A DNA stretch of 64,000 nucleotides from JBBQWT01 sp038210375 (GTDB lineage: Bacteria; Acidobacteriota; Terriglobia; Terriglobales; Acidobacteriaceae). Positions 1 through 9,732 of this stretch are shown in pieces (the first letter of the stretch is position 1; each line of letters opens with the position of its first letter). Position numbers and translations under genes: made by a program. The notes under the pieces were generated by a model that made no database searches, had not been told where the DNA came from, and saw only the letters and a list, made by a program, of their open reading frames with translations. Location: NCBI GenBank assembly GCA_038210375.1, contig JBBQWT010000015.1, positions 29,783 through 93,782 of the forward strand, given 5' to 3'.

Positions 1-58
1 CCGCTGCTTCCACTAAAGAACGAGAACTCCTAAAATCGAGGGCTCTGGTTGTGACACC
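1..58. repeat. Truncated interspersed repeat at window edge
   Basis: Bases 1-17 match the outer edge of the hairpin element at 32335-32378 (the part that follows the stem). Bases 17-58 match 28667-28708 at roughly four bases in five, including the shared core GCTCTGGTTG followed by GACAC. The copy sits directly downstream of the kinase gene on the minus strand. It is one of several non-coding repeat copies in the window, cut by the window boundary. Confidence 0.55.
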
Positions 59-61
59 GGG

Positions 62-2767
62 CTACTTCATTGTTCTAGGCGCCGGACTTACTCCCGCGAC
101 TCCGTCGGCCATCACTAAACTGCGGGTGACATCGGTCACCGAAATGATCATGCGCTTGCCGTCGGGGGAGATTTCGAACGTGTCAATAATTTCCCCGGGC
201 TCGACGCTCCCCAAAGTCCGCTTTGCATTTGTGCGGGGAGGGAGGTCCTGCGCGTACACCGTCCCATTATTGGAAGCGCGGGATTGAAAGGCGATTGACT
301 TGCCATCGGGCGTCCAGCGCGCTCGGGCGCCGAAGAATTTAAAAGGCTGGAGGGCGCCATCCGCCATGGATGCCACCCGGATTTCAGAATCTATCGAGGT
401 CCCAAATCCGCTGGCGTTCGGGAGGTGAAAAAGGACATACTTCCCGTCGGGGGAAATATCAGGCCAGGCGGCAGATCCGGATTTCAACTGGGTCGCCTGC
501 GAACCATCCCAGCGGACCTTCCAGACTCCCCTTTTCTCCGGATTGCCCGAAGTATAGACCACCCAGCCGTCGGCAGAGGCGGTTGGGTTTTCCGCATCGT
601 AGCCGTCGTTGCTCACCTGGTGGGCGGCGCTGCCGTCGGCATCGGCCATCCAGATTTCGAAGTGCCCGGTTCGATTCGAGCTCCATATCAGGTGCTTGCT
701 ATCGGGTGTCATGGCCGGGTCCCAATCATCCGCCTCATTGTCGGTCAGGCGCCGGATGGTTCCGCTCTTGCTGGAAACCTCCCAAATGTCGTTATTGCCG
801 CTGCGATTCGAAGTAAATAATACCCAGTCTCCCTGCGGAGAATAGAAAGGCTGACGGTCAACGCTGCTGCCGTGAGTGAGCCAGGTGGCCGGTTGCTTAC
901 CGGCCGGCTCGGCGCCTGCGCCCAGTGAAAATTCTTTAAGGTTTTTCCGCAAATTTACGACATCGAACATCACCCGTCCTGGCGCGACCACTTCAACTGA
1001 CGAAATGGGAACCTGGTTGGTGAATAGTATTCGGGTCTTCTGCGAATCAATTTCCTGCAGGACCACGCGGCTGGCCGAACTCGAGCTCATGCCTTCATTG
1101 GGAGAGGTCACGGACGGGCTTTCCGGCTGGGAATAAATGAGACCCTTCTCCGCCCAAGCCGGCGCCGAAAGTTCCCCACCCGAAAATGGCGACGCAATCG
1201 TTCGCTGGGCGCCATCGAGAGAGAGAAGTAGAAAGTCTTTGTGTGAGAGGCCCACTATCCCGCCGCCCACGCGTCTCACCATTGCGATATAACGTCCATC
1301 GGGCGACCAGCGTGGATAGGCGAAGAGGTCCTTCAGAGAGGCAATCTGCTTAATGGCGCCGTCGGCGACGGTCAAAACCCCGGCTGTGGTTATGATTTCT
1401 CCGACGGGATTGTTCACGCGTAGAAAAAAGATCTGTTTTCCATCGGGGGACCAGTCAGCTTCAACGGCGCCATCAATCAGTTTTCTGGGCTCACCGCCTA
1501 CCAGGGGAATTTGATAGATGGAGCTCTCATCGCCTTCGCGCCGGGTAAACAGGATCATGGAACCGTCGGGCGAAAACCGAGGCAGGGTATCGGAACCCGT
1601 GGTGAGAGGCACTTCTCCCCCACCGGTGAATTGTTTCAGCCATATCCGGCGGGTACCATCGCGCCTGGAAACGAAAGCGACGGTATGGCCATCCGGCGAT
1701 ATTGAAGGCAGGTAATCGCTGCCGGAGAAGGTAATCGTCCGGAGAATGGGAACGCCCGCTTCAGCCTTGCGAAACCAAAAACTGGAGCTGACCGCGCCGA
1801 TTACCGCTCCCAGCAAAACCAGTGCCAGCGGATAAAACCATTTCTTCGCGGCCACGGATCGGGAGGCCGGCAGCGCCACAGCGTAGGCAGCCGAAGTCTT
1901 TCCGATTTCTGAAAGATGCTGCTCGATGCCCTGCAGCTCGCGCGCCAGATCACGAGTGGATGCGTAGCGATCGTCCGCATCTTTTTGCAGGCAGCGCTCA
2001 ATCAGCCAGCGCAGGGGAGACGGCGTCTGCGGATTGAGGTCTCCCACCGGTTCGGGATCCTGCTCGATGATGGCCGCCATGGTTTGGGCAGAGCTCTCGC
2101 CGCGAAACGGCCTTCTTCCCGCGCACATTTCGTAGAGTAGGGCGCCCAGGGAAAACTGGTCCGCACGAAAATCTACAGGTTGGCCTTTGGCCTGCTCGGG
2201 TGACATGTATCCCACGGTCCCGAGAATCATGCCGGGATTGGTTCCTGAGGCCAGAGTAGCGGTTTCCGAAAACGATTGATCAGGCAGCGGCGAAACTCGT
2301 GCCAGTCCGAAGTCGAGGACCTTGACCAGGCCATCGCGCGTGATCATGATGTTTTCCGGCTTGAGGTCGCGATGGACGATGCCCACCGCGTGCGCCTTTG
2401 ACAGCCCATCGGCAATCTGTGCGGACACCTGCAGAATTTTCTTGATGGGGAGCGGGCCCGCTTCGAGCAATTCGCGCAGGGTCTTTCCTTCGACGAGCTC
2501 CATGGCGATGTAAGCCGTGTCCCCCACCTTGCCGACGTCGTAAATGGAAACGATATTGGGATGGTTCAGCGCGGAAGCCGAGCGCGCTTCCTGCTCGAAA
2601 CGGCGCAACCCGTCGGGGTTGGCGGCAAGTTCCGACGAAAGTACCTTGAGTGCCACCTCGCGGCCGAGGTTGCTTTGTTTCGCCCGATACACCTGGCCCA
2701 TGCCACCCGCTCCCAGCAACCCGCCGATATGATACGGGCCGAATTGGGCGCCAGGTGTGATGTTCAT
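62..2767 (-). CDS. Ser/Thr protein kinase with WD40-like (PD40) propeller
   Basis: 901-residue membrane-anchored Pkn-type kinase. The N-terminal kinase domain (about 12-280) has the glycine loop GAGGMG (19-24), the ATP lysine K41 in VALK, the catalytic loop HRDLKPEN (D134) and the DFG aspartate D152, so it should be active. One hydrophobic segment lies near 310-330. The rest, about 345-895, carries repeated SPDG-type motifs of TolB/PD40 beta-propeller blades and is predicted to be outside the membrane. The family is expanded in Acidobacteriota, where the propeller is thought to sense ligands or proteins; the substrate is unknown. It resembles the kinase at 3407-5983, and the first 60 or so residues align without gaps. 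The ATG at 2767 is preferred because GAQFGPYHI directly precedes the glycine loop, as in relatives. Confidence 0.93.
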   Translation of the reverse strand: MNITPGAQFGPYHIGGLLGAGGMGQVYRAKQSNLGREVALKVLSSELAANPDGLRRFEQEARSASALNHPNIVSIYDVGKVGDTAYIAMELVEGKTLRELLEAGPLPIKKILQVSAQIADGLSKAHAVGIVHRDLKPENIMITRDGLVKVLDFGLARVSPLPDQSFSETATLASGTNPGMILGTVGYMSPEQAKGQPVDFRADQFSLGALLYEMCAGRRPFRGESSAQTMAAIIEQDPEPVGDLNPQTPSPLRWLIERCLQKDADDRYASTRDLARELQGIEQHLSEIGKTSAAYAVALPASRSVAAKKWFYPLALVLLGAVIGAVSSSFWFRKAEAGVPILRTITFSGSDYLPSISPDGHTVAFVSRRDGTRRIWLKQFTGGGEVPLTTGSDTLPRFSPDGSMILFTRREGDESSIYQIPLVGGEPRKLIDGAVEADWSPDGKQIFFLRVNNPVGEIITTAGVLTVADGAIKQIASLKDLFAYPRWSPDGRYIAMVRRVGGGIVGLSHKDFLLLSLDGAQRTIASPFSGGELSAPAWAEKGLIYSQPESPSVTSPNEGMSSSSASRVVLQEIDSQKTRILFTNQVPISSVEVVAPGRVMFDVVNLRKNLKEFSLGAGAEPAGKQPATWLTHGSSVDRQPFYSPQGDWVLFTSNRSGNNDIWEVSSKSGTIRRLTDNEADDWDPAMTPDSKHLIWSSNRTGHFEIWMADADGSAAHQVSNDGYDAENPTASADGWVVYTSGNPEKRGVWKVRWDGSQATQLKSGSAAWPDISPDGKYVLFHLPNASGFGTSIDSEIRVASMADGALQPFKFFGARARWTPDGKSIAFQSRASNNGTVYAQDLPPRTNAKRTLGSVEPGEIIDTFEISPDGKRMIISVTDVTRSLVMADGVAGVSPAPRTMK

Positions 2768-2822
2768 GAGGCAGAATTATAAAGGTCGGGCATGAGGTGG
2801 GGATTTCGTGAGTCCCTGGTGT

Positions 2823-3098
2823 TTAGTTTTCGGCGGTGGTGGGGTCGATCACGTTTCTAATCTGGGAAACGCGGTTGGCCGGGAATCCTCCCAGGCTGGC
2901 ATGGTCGCGGATCGTCTGCTCGTCCGGCGCGATGTAAACGCAGTAGATCTTGTCGTCGGTCACAAAGCTGGTAAGCCATTGGATCTGGGGGCCCAGGTTG
3001 CGCAAGACCGAACATGACTTCTGGGAGATCGCGTGGAGTTCAGCTTTCGAAAGTTTTCCTGCTCCGGGTATGTCCCGCTCGATTACAAACTTCGGCAT
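2823..3098 (-). CDS. DUF4242 (SCO4226-like) small protein
   Basis: 91-residue cytoplasmic protein that opens with MPKFVIERDIPGAG and contains WLTSFVTDDKIYCVYIAP. This is the pattern of the DUF4242 ferredoxin-like family, some members of which bind nickel. No signal peptide is present. It ends 55 bases from the start of the upstream kinase gene on the same strand and is divergent from the kinase at 3407, so the three genes may share regulation. Its function is not established; the family call is firm, the role is not. Confidence 0.8.
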   Translation of the reverse strand: MPKFVIERDIPGAGKLSKAELHAISQKSCSVLRNLGPQIQWLTSFVTDDKIYCVYIAPDEQTIRDHASLGGFPANRVSQIRNVIDPTTAEN

Positions 3099-3406
3099 GC
3101 CATTTCTCCCCGTATCAAACTCGAGCTCTTACGCCTGTGGTCCCGAACCATTGTATCGATGCCGGCACGGGGGTGCGGATAAAGTGCGGTTCCAACGCAG
3201 GGTGGTCAACGGAAGGCTGCGGTTAAGGACCACAACCCGCTTGGATTTCTGCCGCCTCCCAGAGACTAAGGATCGTCGGTGGCGGTCGGAATGATGCCTC
3301 GGTGGGAATTTGGACGAGCTGGCCCGGGGCGGTCACTCCTCCTCAAATTTCCCTGACTCCTCTTTTTGTTTGTTTCCCGCCCGGCAACCGCTATATCCTC
3401 CCCTTC
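3099..3406. other. Divergent intergenic region, no gene seen
   Basis: 308 bases between the minus-strand DUF4242 gene and the plus-strand kinase. It must hold promoters for both directions, but I see no convincing -35/-10 pair, hairpin or repeat. A frame open from 3302 runs into the kinase, but its extra 35 residues are not kinase-like. Confidence 0.5.
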
Positions 3407-5983
3407 ATGCGACTTGCGCCCGGTGCCCGGCTTGGCCCTTATGAGATCCGCACTGCTCTTGGAGTGGGTGGAATGGGTGAGGTGTACCGGGCGCGGGACA
3501 CCAGGCTGGGACGCGACGTCGCACTCAAGATTCTGCCCGAGCCCGGCGGGCTCGATGCCGAGCGCCTGCAGCGATTCGAGCTCGAGGCGCGCGCGGTGGC
3601 CGCTCTGAATCACCCCAACATCATGGGGATATTTGATGTGGGGACCCACGAGGGCATCCCTTACCTAATATCAGAATTGCTTGAGGGCGAGACTATCGGA
3701 CATCTACTGCATCGCTCCGCTCTCCCGGTGCGCAAGGCCATCGACTACAGCGTGCAGATCGCGTCGGGCCTTGCGGCCGCACACGATAAGGGCATCGTGC
3801 ATCGCGACCTGAAGCCGGAAAACCTGTTTGTCACCCGCGAGGGCCGGGTGAAGATACTCGACTTCGGTCTGGCCAGGCTGGCGCAGGCGAAGTCCCCGGC
3901 CGGCTCCGACGGCACCACTGCGGACCTGGCGGTGACCGAAGTTGGCAGGAAGATGGGCACCGCCAGCTACATGAGTCCGGAACAGGTGAAGGGAAACATC
4001 GCCGATTATCGCTCTGACATTTTTTCCTTCGGGCTGGTGCTATACGAAATGCTTTCCGGGCACCGCGCCTTTCGCCGGGAGACCACCGCGGAGACCATGG
4101 CGGCCATCCTCAAGGAAGAGCCTCCTGATCTCGCCAACGGAGGATTGCATCTTCCCCCCTCGCTTTATCGCATCGTGTGCCGCTGCGTGGAGAAAAATCC
4201 GGCGCAGCGCTTCCAATCCGCCCGCGACCTGGGCTTCGCTCTCGACAATATTGACCTGTCGAGCAGCAGCCACGGCGAGGCCGCGACGGAAAGTTTTCGC
4301 GAGAAGCACCGCATCGGCAACTGGAAGACCGCCACCCTGGCGGCGCTTGTACTGGCGCTGGCCGCGGGATGGCTGGCGTTGCGGGGCTGGCTCGCGCATC
4401 CTACGCCGCCGCTTTATACCCAGGTGACATTTCGCAAGGGATATATAAGAACGGCGCGCTTTGCCGCCGATGGCCAGACCATCATCTACGCCGCCGCATG
4501 GGACAAGCCTGCGCTCATGCTGTATTCCACGCGGGTGAGCGGTGCTGACCGCCGCAACCTTGAGATTTCCTCCGGGGACATCCTGGCGGTGTCGCGGACC
4601 GGCGAGATGGCGGTGGCGCTCGATCGCGCCCTGGCGCGGCTGTGGACCACGCCCGGCCGACTGGCCACTTTGCCCGCCGGTGGTGGAGAGCCGCACGAGC
4701 TGCTGGAGGGCGTGATCGATGCCGATTGGGCCCCTGACGGCTCGCACCTCGCCATCTCGCGGGTCATGAATGGCCGCGTGCGGCTGGAGTATCCCATCGG
4801 GAGAGTCTTGTATGAGACTAATGGTTACGTCAGTCATCTACGCTTCTCGCCGCAGGGAGACGTGATCGCGTTCATGGACCATCCGTTCTACGGCGATGAT
4901 CGCGGCGCCGTCGCGATCATCGATCTGAAGGGCAACAAGAAGGATTTGACCCGGGAGTGGGTGGCCGAACAAGGTTTGGCGTGGTCGCCCAACGGCCGCG
5001 AGATCTGGTTCACGGCGGCCGACCGTTTCGATCGCGCGCTCTACGCTGTGACCCGCTCCGGGCGGCAGCGAACGGTATTGACCGCCCCCGGAAGCCTGCT
5101 GATCGAAGACGTTGCCGCCGATGGCCGTGTGCTGCTGACCGGCGAAGACTTTCGCGGAGAAGTGGTGACCGGCGACACCCAGAGCGGCCAAAGCAGGCAG
5201 CTCACCTGGCTCCAGTATATGGACGTCGAAGACGTCTCGCGCGACGGGAAATTGATGCTGCTTAACGACTACGCCAGCATGTTGTCGGGAGCGGATTACG
5301 CTTTGTATGTCGCCAAGCCCGATGGAACGCCGGGAGTGCTGGTGGGTATGGGCATGGGCGGTGGCATTTCGCCGGACAACAAGTGGGTCACTTCCATCCT
5401 GCCCAGCGACCCCAGCAAGGTCCAGCTCTTGCCCACCGGTATCGGCGAACCCCGCATCGTGACCGCCGGGGGATTCAGCTACCACCACGCGTGGCCGGCC
5501 AGCGACGGAAAGCGCCTGATCGTCTCTGCCAGCGAAGCCGGGCGTCCCCCACGCATGTGGGTGCAGGATATCGACGGCCAGAAACCGCGGCCGCTCACCG
5601 GCGAAGGCGTCACCGGAAAACTGGTCAACGTATCCCACACCGATTTTGTGGCGGCGCGTGATGCCACCGGCTTGTACCGTTTGTATCCCGTGGATGGGAG
5701 CGAGGCCAGGTCGATTCCCGGACTTACCTCCGCCGACCGAGTGATTGGCGGCTCCCTCACCCAGTCGGTCTATGTCGTTCCGCAGGACGCAACTACCCCG
5801 GTGCCGGTGGTTAAACTCGATTTGATTAGCGGCGAGCGGCGCCCGTTCGTGACTATCGCCGCTAATGACGCCGCGGGAATCATCGGCTCGCGGGACCTGG
5901 TGTTCAGCGGAAACGAAAAGATCTATGTGAAAACCTATTACCGGGCGATTTCAGTGTTGTACGTGGTGAGCGGGCTGAAGTAG
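3407..5983 (+). CDS. Ser/Thr protein kinase with WD40-like (PD40) propeller
   Basis: 858-residue Pkn-type kinase. The glycine loop GVGGMG is at 19-24, with K41, HRDLKPEN (D134) and the DFG motif at about 152-154, followed by MGTASYMSPEQVKG in the activation segment. A transmembrane segment lies near 312-335. The C-terminal half (about 345-850) contains spaced propeller motifs such as SPNGREIWF and ISPDNKW. The start at ATG 3407 gives MRLAPGARLGPYEI, which aligns residue for residue with the start of the kinase on the opposite strand at 2767. The longer frame from 3302 adds an unrelated leader. The propeller is more diverged from that of the neighbour than the kinase domain is, which suggests different ligands. 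Confidence 0.92.
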   Translation: MRLAPGARLGPYEIRTALGVGGMGEVYRARDTRLGRDVALKILPEPGGLDAERLQRFELEARAVAALNHPNIMGIFDVGTHEGIPYLISELLEGETIGHLLHRSALPVRKAIDYSVQIASGLAAAHDKGIVHRDLKPENLFVTREGRVKILDFGLARLAQAKSPAGSDGTTADLAVTEVGRKMGTASYMSPEQVKGNIADYRSDIFSFGLVLYEMLSGHRAFRRETTAETMAAILKEEPPDLANGGLHLPPSLYRIVCRCVEKNPAQRFQSARDLGFALDNIDLSSSSHGEAATESFREKHRIGNWKTATLAALVLALAAGWLALRGWLAHPTPPLYTQVTFRKGYIRTARFAADGQTIIYAAAWDKPALMLYSTRVSGADRRNLEISSGDILAVSRTGEMAVALDRALARLWTTPGRLATLPAGGGEPHELLEGVIDADWAPDGSHLAISRVMNGRVRLEYPIGRVLYETNGYVSHLRFSPQGDVIAFMDHPFYGDDRGAVAIIDLKGNKKDLTREWVAEQGLAWSPNGREIWFTAADRFDRALYAVTRSGRQRTVLTAPGSLLIEDVAADGRVLLTGEDFRGEVVTGDTQSGQSRQLTWLQYMDVEDVSRDGKLMLLNDYASMLSGADYALYVAKPDGTPGVLVGMGMGGGISPDNKWVTSILPSDPSKVQLLPTGIGEPRIVTAGGFSYHHAWPASDGKRLIVSASEAGRPPRMWVQDIDGQKPRPLTGEGVTGKLVNVSHTDFVAARDATGLYRLYPVDGSEARSIPGLTSADRVIGGSLTQSVYVVPQDATTPVPVVKLDLISGERRPFVTIAANDAAGIIGSRDLVFSGNEKIYVKTYYRAISVLYVVSGLK

Positions 5984-6068
5984 CGAGAATTATTGGAAGT
6001 ATCGCCCAGGCAGGAATTCTTGAATACCGCAGGAATGTGCAACCAATAGGGCACGGTTCGGGGATCTG

Positions 6069-6114
6069 CAGGGGTTCTTCCTCGCCCCGGTAAAGCCGGG
6101 CCCGTCAGAATGAC
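6069..6114 (+). repeat. 46-bp palindromic interspersed repeat, copy 1
   Basis: This copy contains a CCCCGGTAAAGCCGGG stem and ends in the small palindrome GTCAGAATGAC. Related copies lie at 28307-28352 (inverted), 28489-28534 and 44314-44359. All are intergenic. It sits between the kinase stop and the next gene. Confidence 0.75.
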
Positions 6115-6170
6115 AATTCATTATTGGAATTTCGTCCCGCACCAGAAATTTGTTACACTGCGCCGCTACG

Positions 6171-7352
6171 ATGTCTTCTACGGCAGAAATTCCGGCGGGG
6201 AATCGCGTTCGCATCGAATCGGTGGACGTGGTTCGCGGCGTCATCATGATCATCATGGCGCTCGACCATGTGCGTGATTTCTTTGGCAACTCGGGACTCA
6301 ATCCCACCGACCCCGCCACCACAACCGTCGCCCTATTTTTTACCCGCTGGGTCACCCATTTCTGTGCGCCCGTATTCTTTATGCTGACCGGCACCGGCGC
6401 CTTTCTATCGTTGCGCCGCAAGGGCAAGGCTGAGCTGTCGCGCTTCCTCTTTACCCGCGGCCTGTGGTTGATCTTCCTGGAACTGGTGGTGATGCGCTGC
6501 CTGGGATGGCAGTTCAATTTCGACTATCACATTGTTTTGTTGATTGTTTTATGGGCGTTGGGCTGGTCGATGATCGTATTGTCGGCGCTCGTCCATCTTC
6601 CCCCGAGTTGGGTCGCCACTTTCGGAGTGGTGATGATCGCCACCCATAATTTGTTCGATTCGATCAAATCCAACAACCCGCTGTGGTCAATTCTGCATTC
6701 GCCCAACCTGGTCTGGGCCAATGAACACCACCAGATTTTTGCGTTGTACCCGCTCATCCCCTGGGTTGGCGTGACCGCGGCGGGCTATAGCCTCGGCCAG
6801 GTTTACAGTTGGGAGCCGGAACGCCGCAAAATTTTCCTGTTGCGGCTGGGGGGCGCGCTTACCGCCGCGTTCGTGGTGCTGCGCGCCATCAATATCTATG
6901 GCGATCCTGGTCCGTGGAGTCACCAGCGGGCTCCGATCTATACCGTGTTGTCTTTCCTCAACACTAATAAATATCCACCGTCGCTGCTGTACCTGCTGAT
7001 GACCCTGGGGCCGGCGATGATCTTTTTGTGGGCGATCGATGGCCGCACGCCATCATGGCTGCGGCCGGCACTTGTGGTCGGCAAGGTCCCGATGTTTTAT
7101 TACGTGCTGCACGTGCCGCTGATCCACATCCTGGCGGTCATCCTATGCTATGCGCGTTACGGCCAGGCGCACTGGATGTTCGAATCCAACGCCATCTTTC
7201 AATTTCCCATCACCCCGCCCCCCGGCTGGGGATACGGGCTGCCGGTGGTTTACCTGGTGTGGGCGATCGTGGTCATTACGTTATACCCGCTGTGCCGCTG
7301 GTATGCCGCGCTGAAACAGCGCCGCAATGATGCCTGGCTGAGTTATCTGTAG
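6171..7352 (+). CDS. DUF1624 / HGSNAT-like membrane protein
   Basis: 393-residue polytopic membrane protein with about 9-10 hydrophobic segments. The N-terminus ESVDVVRGVIMIIMALDHVRDFF is the hallmark of the DUF1624 (heparan-alpha-glucosaminide N-acetyltransferase catalytic) family. The conserved D and H in the ALDHVRD turn may take part in acyl transfer across the membrane. Bacterial members are often called acyltransferases of cell-surface sugars, but their substrates are mostly unknown. ATG 6171 is preferred; a TTG at 6150 in the same frame adds only seven residues. The gene stands alone between a repeat and the convergent ABC-F gene. Confidence 0.85.
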   Translation: MSSTAEIPAGNRVRIESVDVVRGVIMIIMALDHVRDFFGNSGLNPTDPATTTVALFFTRWVTHFCAPVFFMLTGTGAFLSLRRKGKAELSRFLFTRGLWLIFLELVVMRCLGWQFNFDYHIVLLIVLWALGWSMIVLSALVHLPPSWVATFGVVMIATHNLFDSIKSNNPLWSILHSPNLVWANEHHQIFALYPLIPWVGVTAAGYSLGQVYSWEPERRKIFLLRLGGALTAAFVVLRAINIYGDPGPWSHQRAPIYTVLSFLNTNKYPPSLLYLLMTLGPAMIFLWAIDGRTPSWLRPALVVGKVPMFYYVLHVPLIHILAVILCYARYGQAHWMFESNAIFQFPITPPPGWGYGLPVVYLVWAIVVITLYPLCRWYAALKQRRNDAWLSYL

Positions 7353-7656
7353 GAATTGGCAAACCGGGCTTCCCTGCTATGTGAATTGTCATTCCGAGCG
7401 CAGTCGAGAAACCTTTTGTTTCCTTGACGCAACCCGCGCCGCCCGCCTCGCCGCAGTCTGCAATGAATCGACGCTCAGCCTTTACGCGTAGCCTGCCTTT
7501 GACTCTATTGCGCTGCTTAACCCTTTTCCGGCTCCGTAAGCGGAGTGTGTCATCAACCTCTAAAGCTTTCGATCTGTGGCGTCTCCAAAATGCTCAGCAA
7601 GAGTTGTTAGAAGACCAGATCGTGCTGATGGTGCGGTGGGTGAGATGAATCGAAAT
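7353..7656. other. Intergenic region with one short repeat-like motif
   Basis: Gap between two convergent genes. Bases 7388-7413 begin GTCATTCCGAGCGCAGTCGA, a motif that I recall as a common intergenic repeat in Acidobacteriota; only this copy is seen here. Otherwise I see nothing. A 74-codon open frame at 7424 has no protein-like character. Confidence 0.4.
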
Positions 7657-9573
7657 TCAACTCAACGCGATAGCAATTTTCTCCCACTCCTCCATCGCCA
7701 ATCGCAGTTCGTCTTTACTGGTTTCGATCAAGTTGGCCAGGCGCGCACTTTCGCTCGCGCTCACGAACGATAGCTGCGCGTCTTGACATTCAATAATTAC
7801 TGACTCCAGCCAGGCGATGGATTCTTCCAGCTCGTGGCGCCTATCTTCCAACTGTTGCCGCTTGATGGGGTTAACCCGCTTTTGCGGCGCGGCGGCGGGC
7901 GGGCTCTTCACGCCACCGTTGTTTTGTGGAGCGAGCTCCGCGGAGGGCGCCACCCCTGCCGGTGCGCCGCTCTTTTCTTTGCGGTACAGATAGTCCTCGT
8001 AGTTGCCGGGGAAGATGTTCACCGCGCCGCCGCCGATCTCGAATACCCGGGTGGCCAGCTTGTCGATGAAGTAACGGTCGTGGGAGACGAACACCACGGT
8101 GCCGGTGAAATCTTCGAGCGCGGACAGCAGTACGTCCTTGGCGCGGATATCCAGATGGTTGGTGGGCTCGTCGAGCAGCAGGAAATTGGAGGGCTGCAAC
8201 AGCATGCGCGCGAGCGCGTAGCGGTTGCGCTCCCCACCCGACAGCACGCCGATGGGCTTGAACACGTCATCGTCGGAAAAGAGAAAGCAACCCAGCAGAG
8301 TCCGCAGTTCAGTCTGCGTCGAGCGCGTGGACACGCTGCTCATATCGTCGAGCACGCGTGCAGCTGGGTTCAGCTCCTTGTACTGGTCCTGCGCGAAGTA
8401 ATCGAGTTCCACGTTGTGGCCGACGCGGTAAGAGCCGGAGGAGAGCGGCTCGATCTGCGCCAGCAGCTTGATCAGTGTCGATTTTCCCGCGCCGTTGTCT
8501 CCCACCAGCGCAATGCGGTCGCCGCGCTCGATGACGAAATCAACGTTGCTGAAGACATGCTTGGCGCCATAATTTTTCGATACCCCGGTAAATTCGGCCA
8601 CGGTTCGCCCGCTGGGCTTGGGCTGGGGGAACTTGATCTTGATGAGCTTCTCGTCCGGCGGAATTTCCAGGCGCTCGATGCGGTCCAGCTCCTTGATGCG
8701 GCTTTGCACCTGCTTGGCCTTGGTGGCCTGGTAACGGAAGCGGTTGATGAAGGCCTCGAGCTGCTCGATCTTGATGCGCTGGTTGCGATAGGCAGATTCG
8801 AGCTGCTGGCGGCGCTCATCTTTCTGTTGCAGGTATTTGTCGTAATTTCCGCTGTAGAAATGCACCTTGCGGTTCCATATTTCGGCGATCTTGTTGACCG
8901 TGACATCGAGAAAATAGCGGTCGTGCGAGATCACCACGAAGGCGTGCGGATAATCGAGCAGAAACTGCTCCAGCCAGTTACGCGCCGCCAGGTCAAGATG
9001 GTTGGTGGGCTCGTCGAGCAGCAGCAGGTTGGGGGTTTGCAGAAGCAGCTTGGCGAGGGCGATTCGCATCTGCCATCCCCCGGAAAATTCCTCGGTGCGG
9101 CGTCCCCAGTCTTCAGTGTGGAAGCCCAGGCCGCCCAACACCGCGCCCACTTTGGATTCGATCGCATATCCGTCATGGGACTGGAATTCATGCTCGACCA
9201 CGTTGAAGCGCTCGGCCACGCGAATGAATTCAGGGTCCCCGGGAGCGATCTCAGCCATGCTATGGGTCAGGGCCTGCAGCTCGACTTCCATGGCGCGCAC
9301 ATAGTCGAACACCGCAATGCACTCGGCGAACACGCTGCGGCCGGAGAGGGTAAGTCCGTCCTGGGGCAGATAGCCGGTGGTCGTGCCCTTGCCGGTGGTG
9401 ATGGCGCCGTAGTCGAGGGTTTCCATGCCGCCCAGCACTTTGAGCAGCGTCGATTTTCCCGTGCCGTTGCCGCCCACCAGGCCCATTCGGTCGCGCGGCG
9501 TGATCATCAGGTCCAGGCCGTCAAATAACAGCTTGTGGCCAAATCGTTTTCCGGCGCCGGAGAGATGAATCAT
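7657..9573 (-). CDS. ABC-F family ATPase (Uup/YheS-like)
   Basis: 638-residue soluble protein with two ABC ATPase domains and no membrane segments. Domain 1 has Walker A GGNGTGKST at 34-42, signature FSGGWQMR, and LLLLDEPTNHLD. Domain 2 has GDNGAGKST, signature LSGGERNR, and a second LLLDEPTNHLD. They are joined by the basic helical linker (RYQATKAKQVQSRIKEL) typical of ABC-F proteins. A C-terminal coiled coil of about 75 residues (KRQQLEDRRHELEESI onward) resembles the DNA- or ribosome-binding tail of Uup. ABC-F proteins act on the ribosomal E site to relieve stalling; some give antibiotic resistance. Which subgroup this belongs to cannot be settled by eye. Monocistronic. Confidence 0.93.
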   Translation of the reverse strand: MIHLSGAGKRFGHKLLFDGLDLMITPRDRMGLVGGNGTGKSTLLKVLGGMETLDYGAITTGKGTTTGYLPQDGLTLSGRSVFAECIAVFDYVRAMEVELQALTHSMAEIAPGDPEFIRVAERFNVVEHEFQSHDGYAIESKVGAVLGGLGFHTEDWGRRTEEFSGGWQMRIALAKLLLQTPNLLLLDEPTNHLDLAARNWLEQFLLDYPHAFVVISHDRYFLDVTVNKIAEIWNRKVHFYSGNYDKYLQQKDERRQQLESAYRNQRIKIEQLEAFINRFRYQATKAKQVQSRIKELDRIERLEIPPDEKLIKIKFPQPKPSGRTVAEFTGVSKNYGAKHVFSNVDFVIERGDRIALVGDNGAGKSTLIKLLAQIEPLSSGSYRVGHNVELDYFAQDQYKELNPAARVLDDMSSVSTRSTQTELRTLLGCFLFSDDDVFKPIGVLSGGERNRYALARMLLQPSNFLLLDEPTNHLDIRAKDVLLSALEDFTGTVVFVSHDRYFIDKLATRVFEIGGGAVNIFPGNYEDYLYRKEKSGAPAGVAPSAELAPQNNGGVKSPPAAAPQKRVNPIKRQQLEDRRHELEESIAWLESVIIECQDAQLSFVSASESARLANLIETSKDELRLAMEEWEKIAIALS

Positions 9574-9732
9574 CGAATCGAAATCCTTACCTTCAGCCTA
9601 ATTGAGATAGCGAGGGAAGGCGAGTGGGGTTAGATGTTGGTGTCACAATTCGAAAAATCATAAGTTCTTGCCGCGGCGCGTTTAGCCTCGGCCTTATCAT
9701 TCCGCATAACCACAGGGCAAAGTGGCAGTCTA

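Noticed and set aside
7834..9528. Long plus-strand open frame (564 codons) opposite the ABC-F gene
   Set aside because: It is the mirror of a high-GC coding frame; the ABC-F protein on the other strand has all motifs, and the mirrored protein matches no family.
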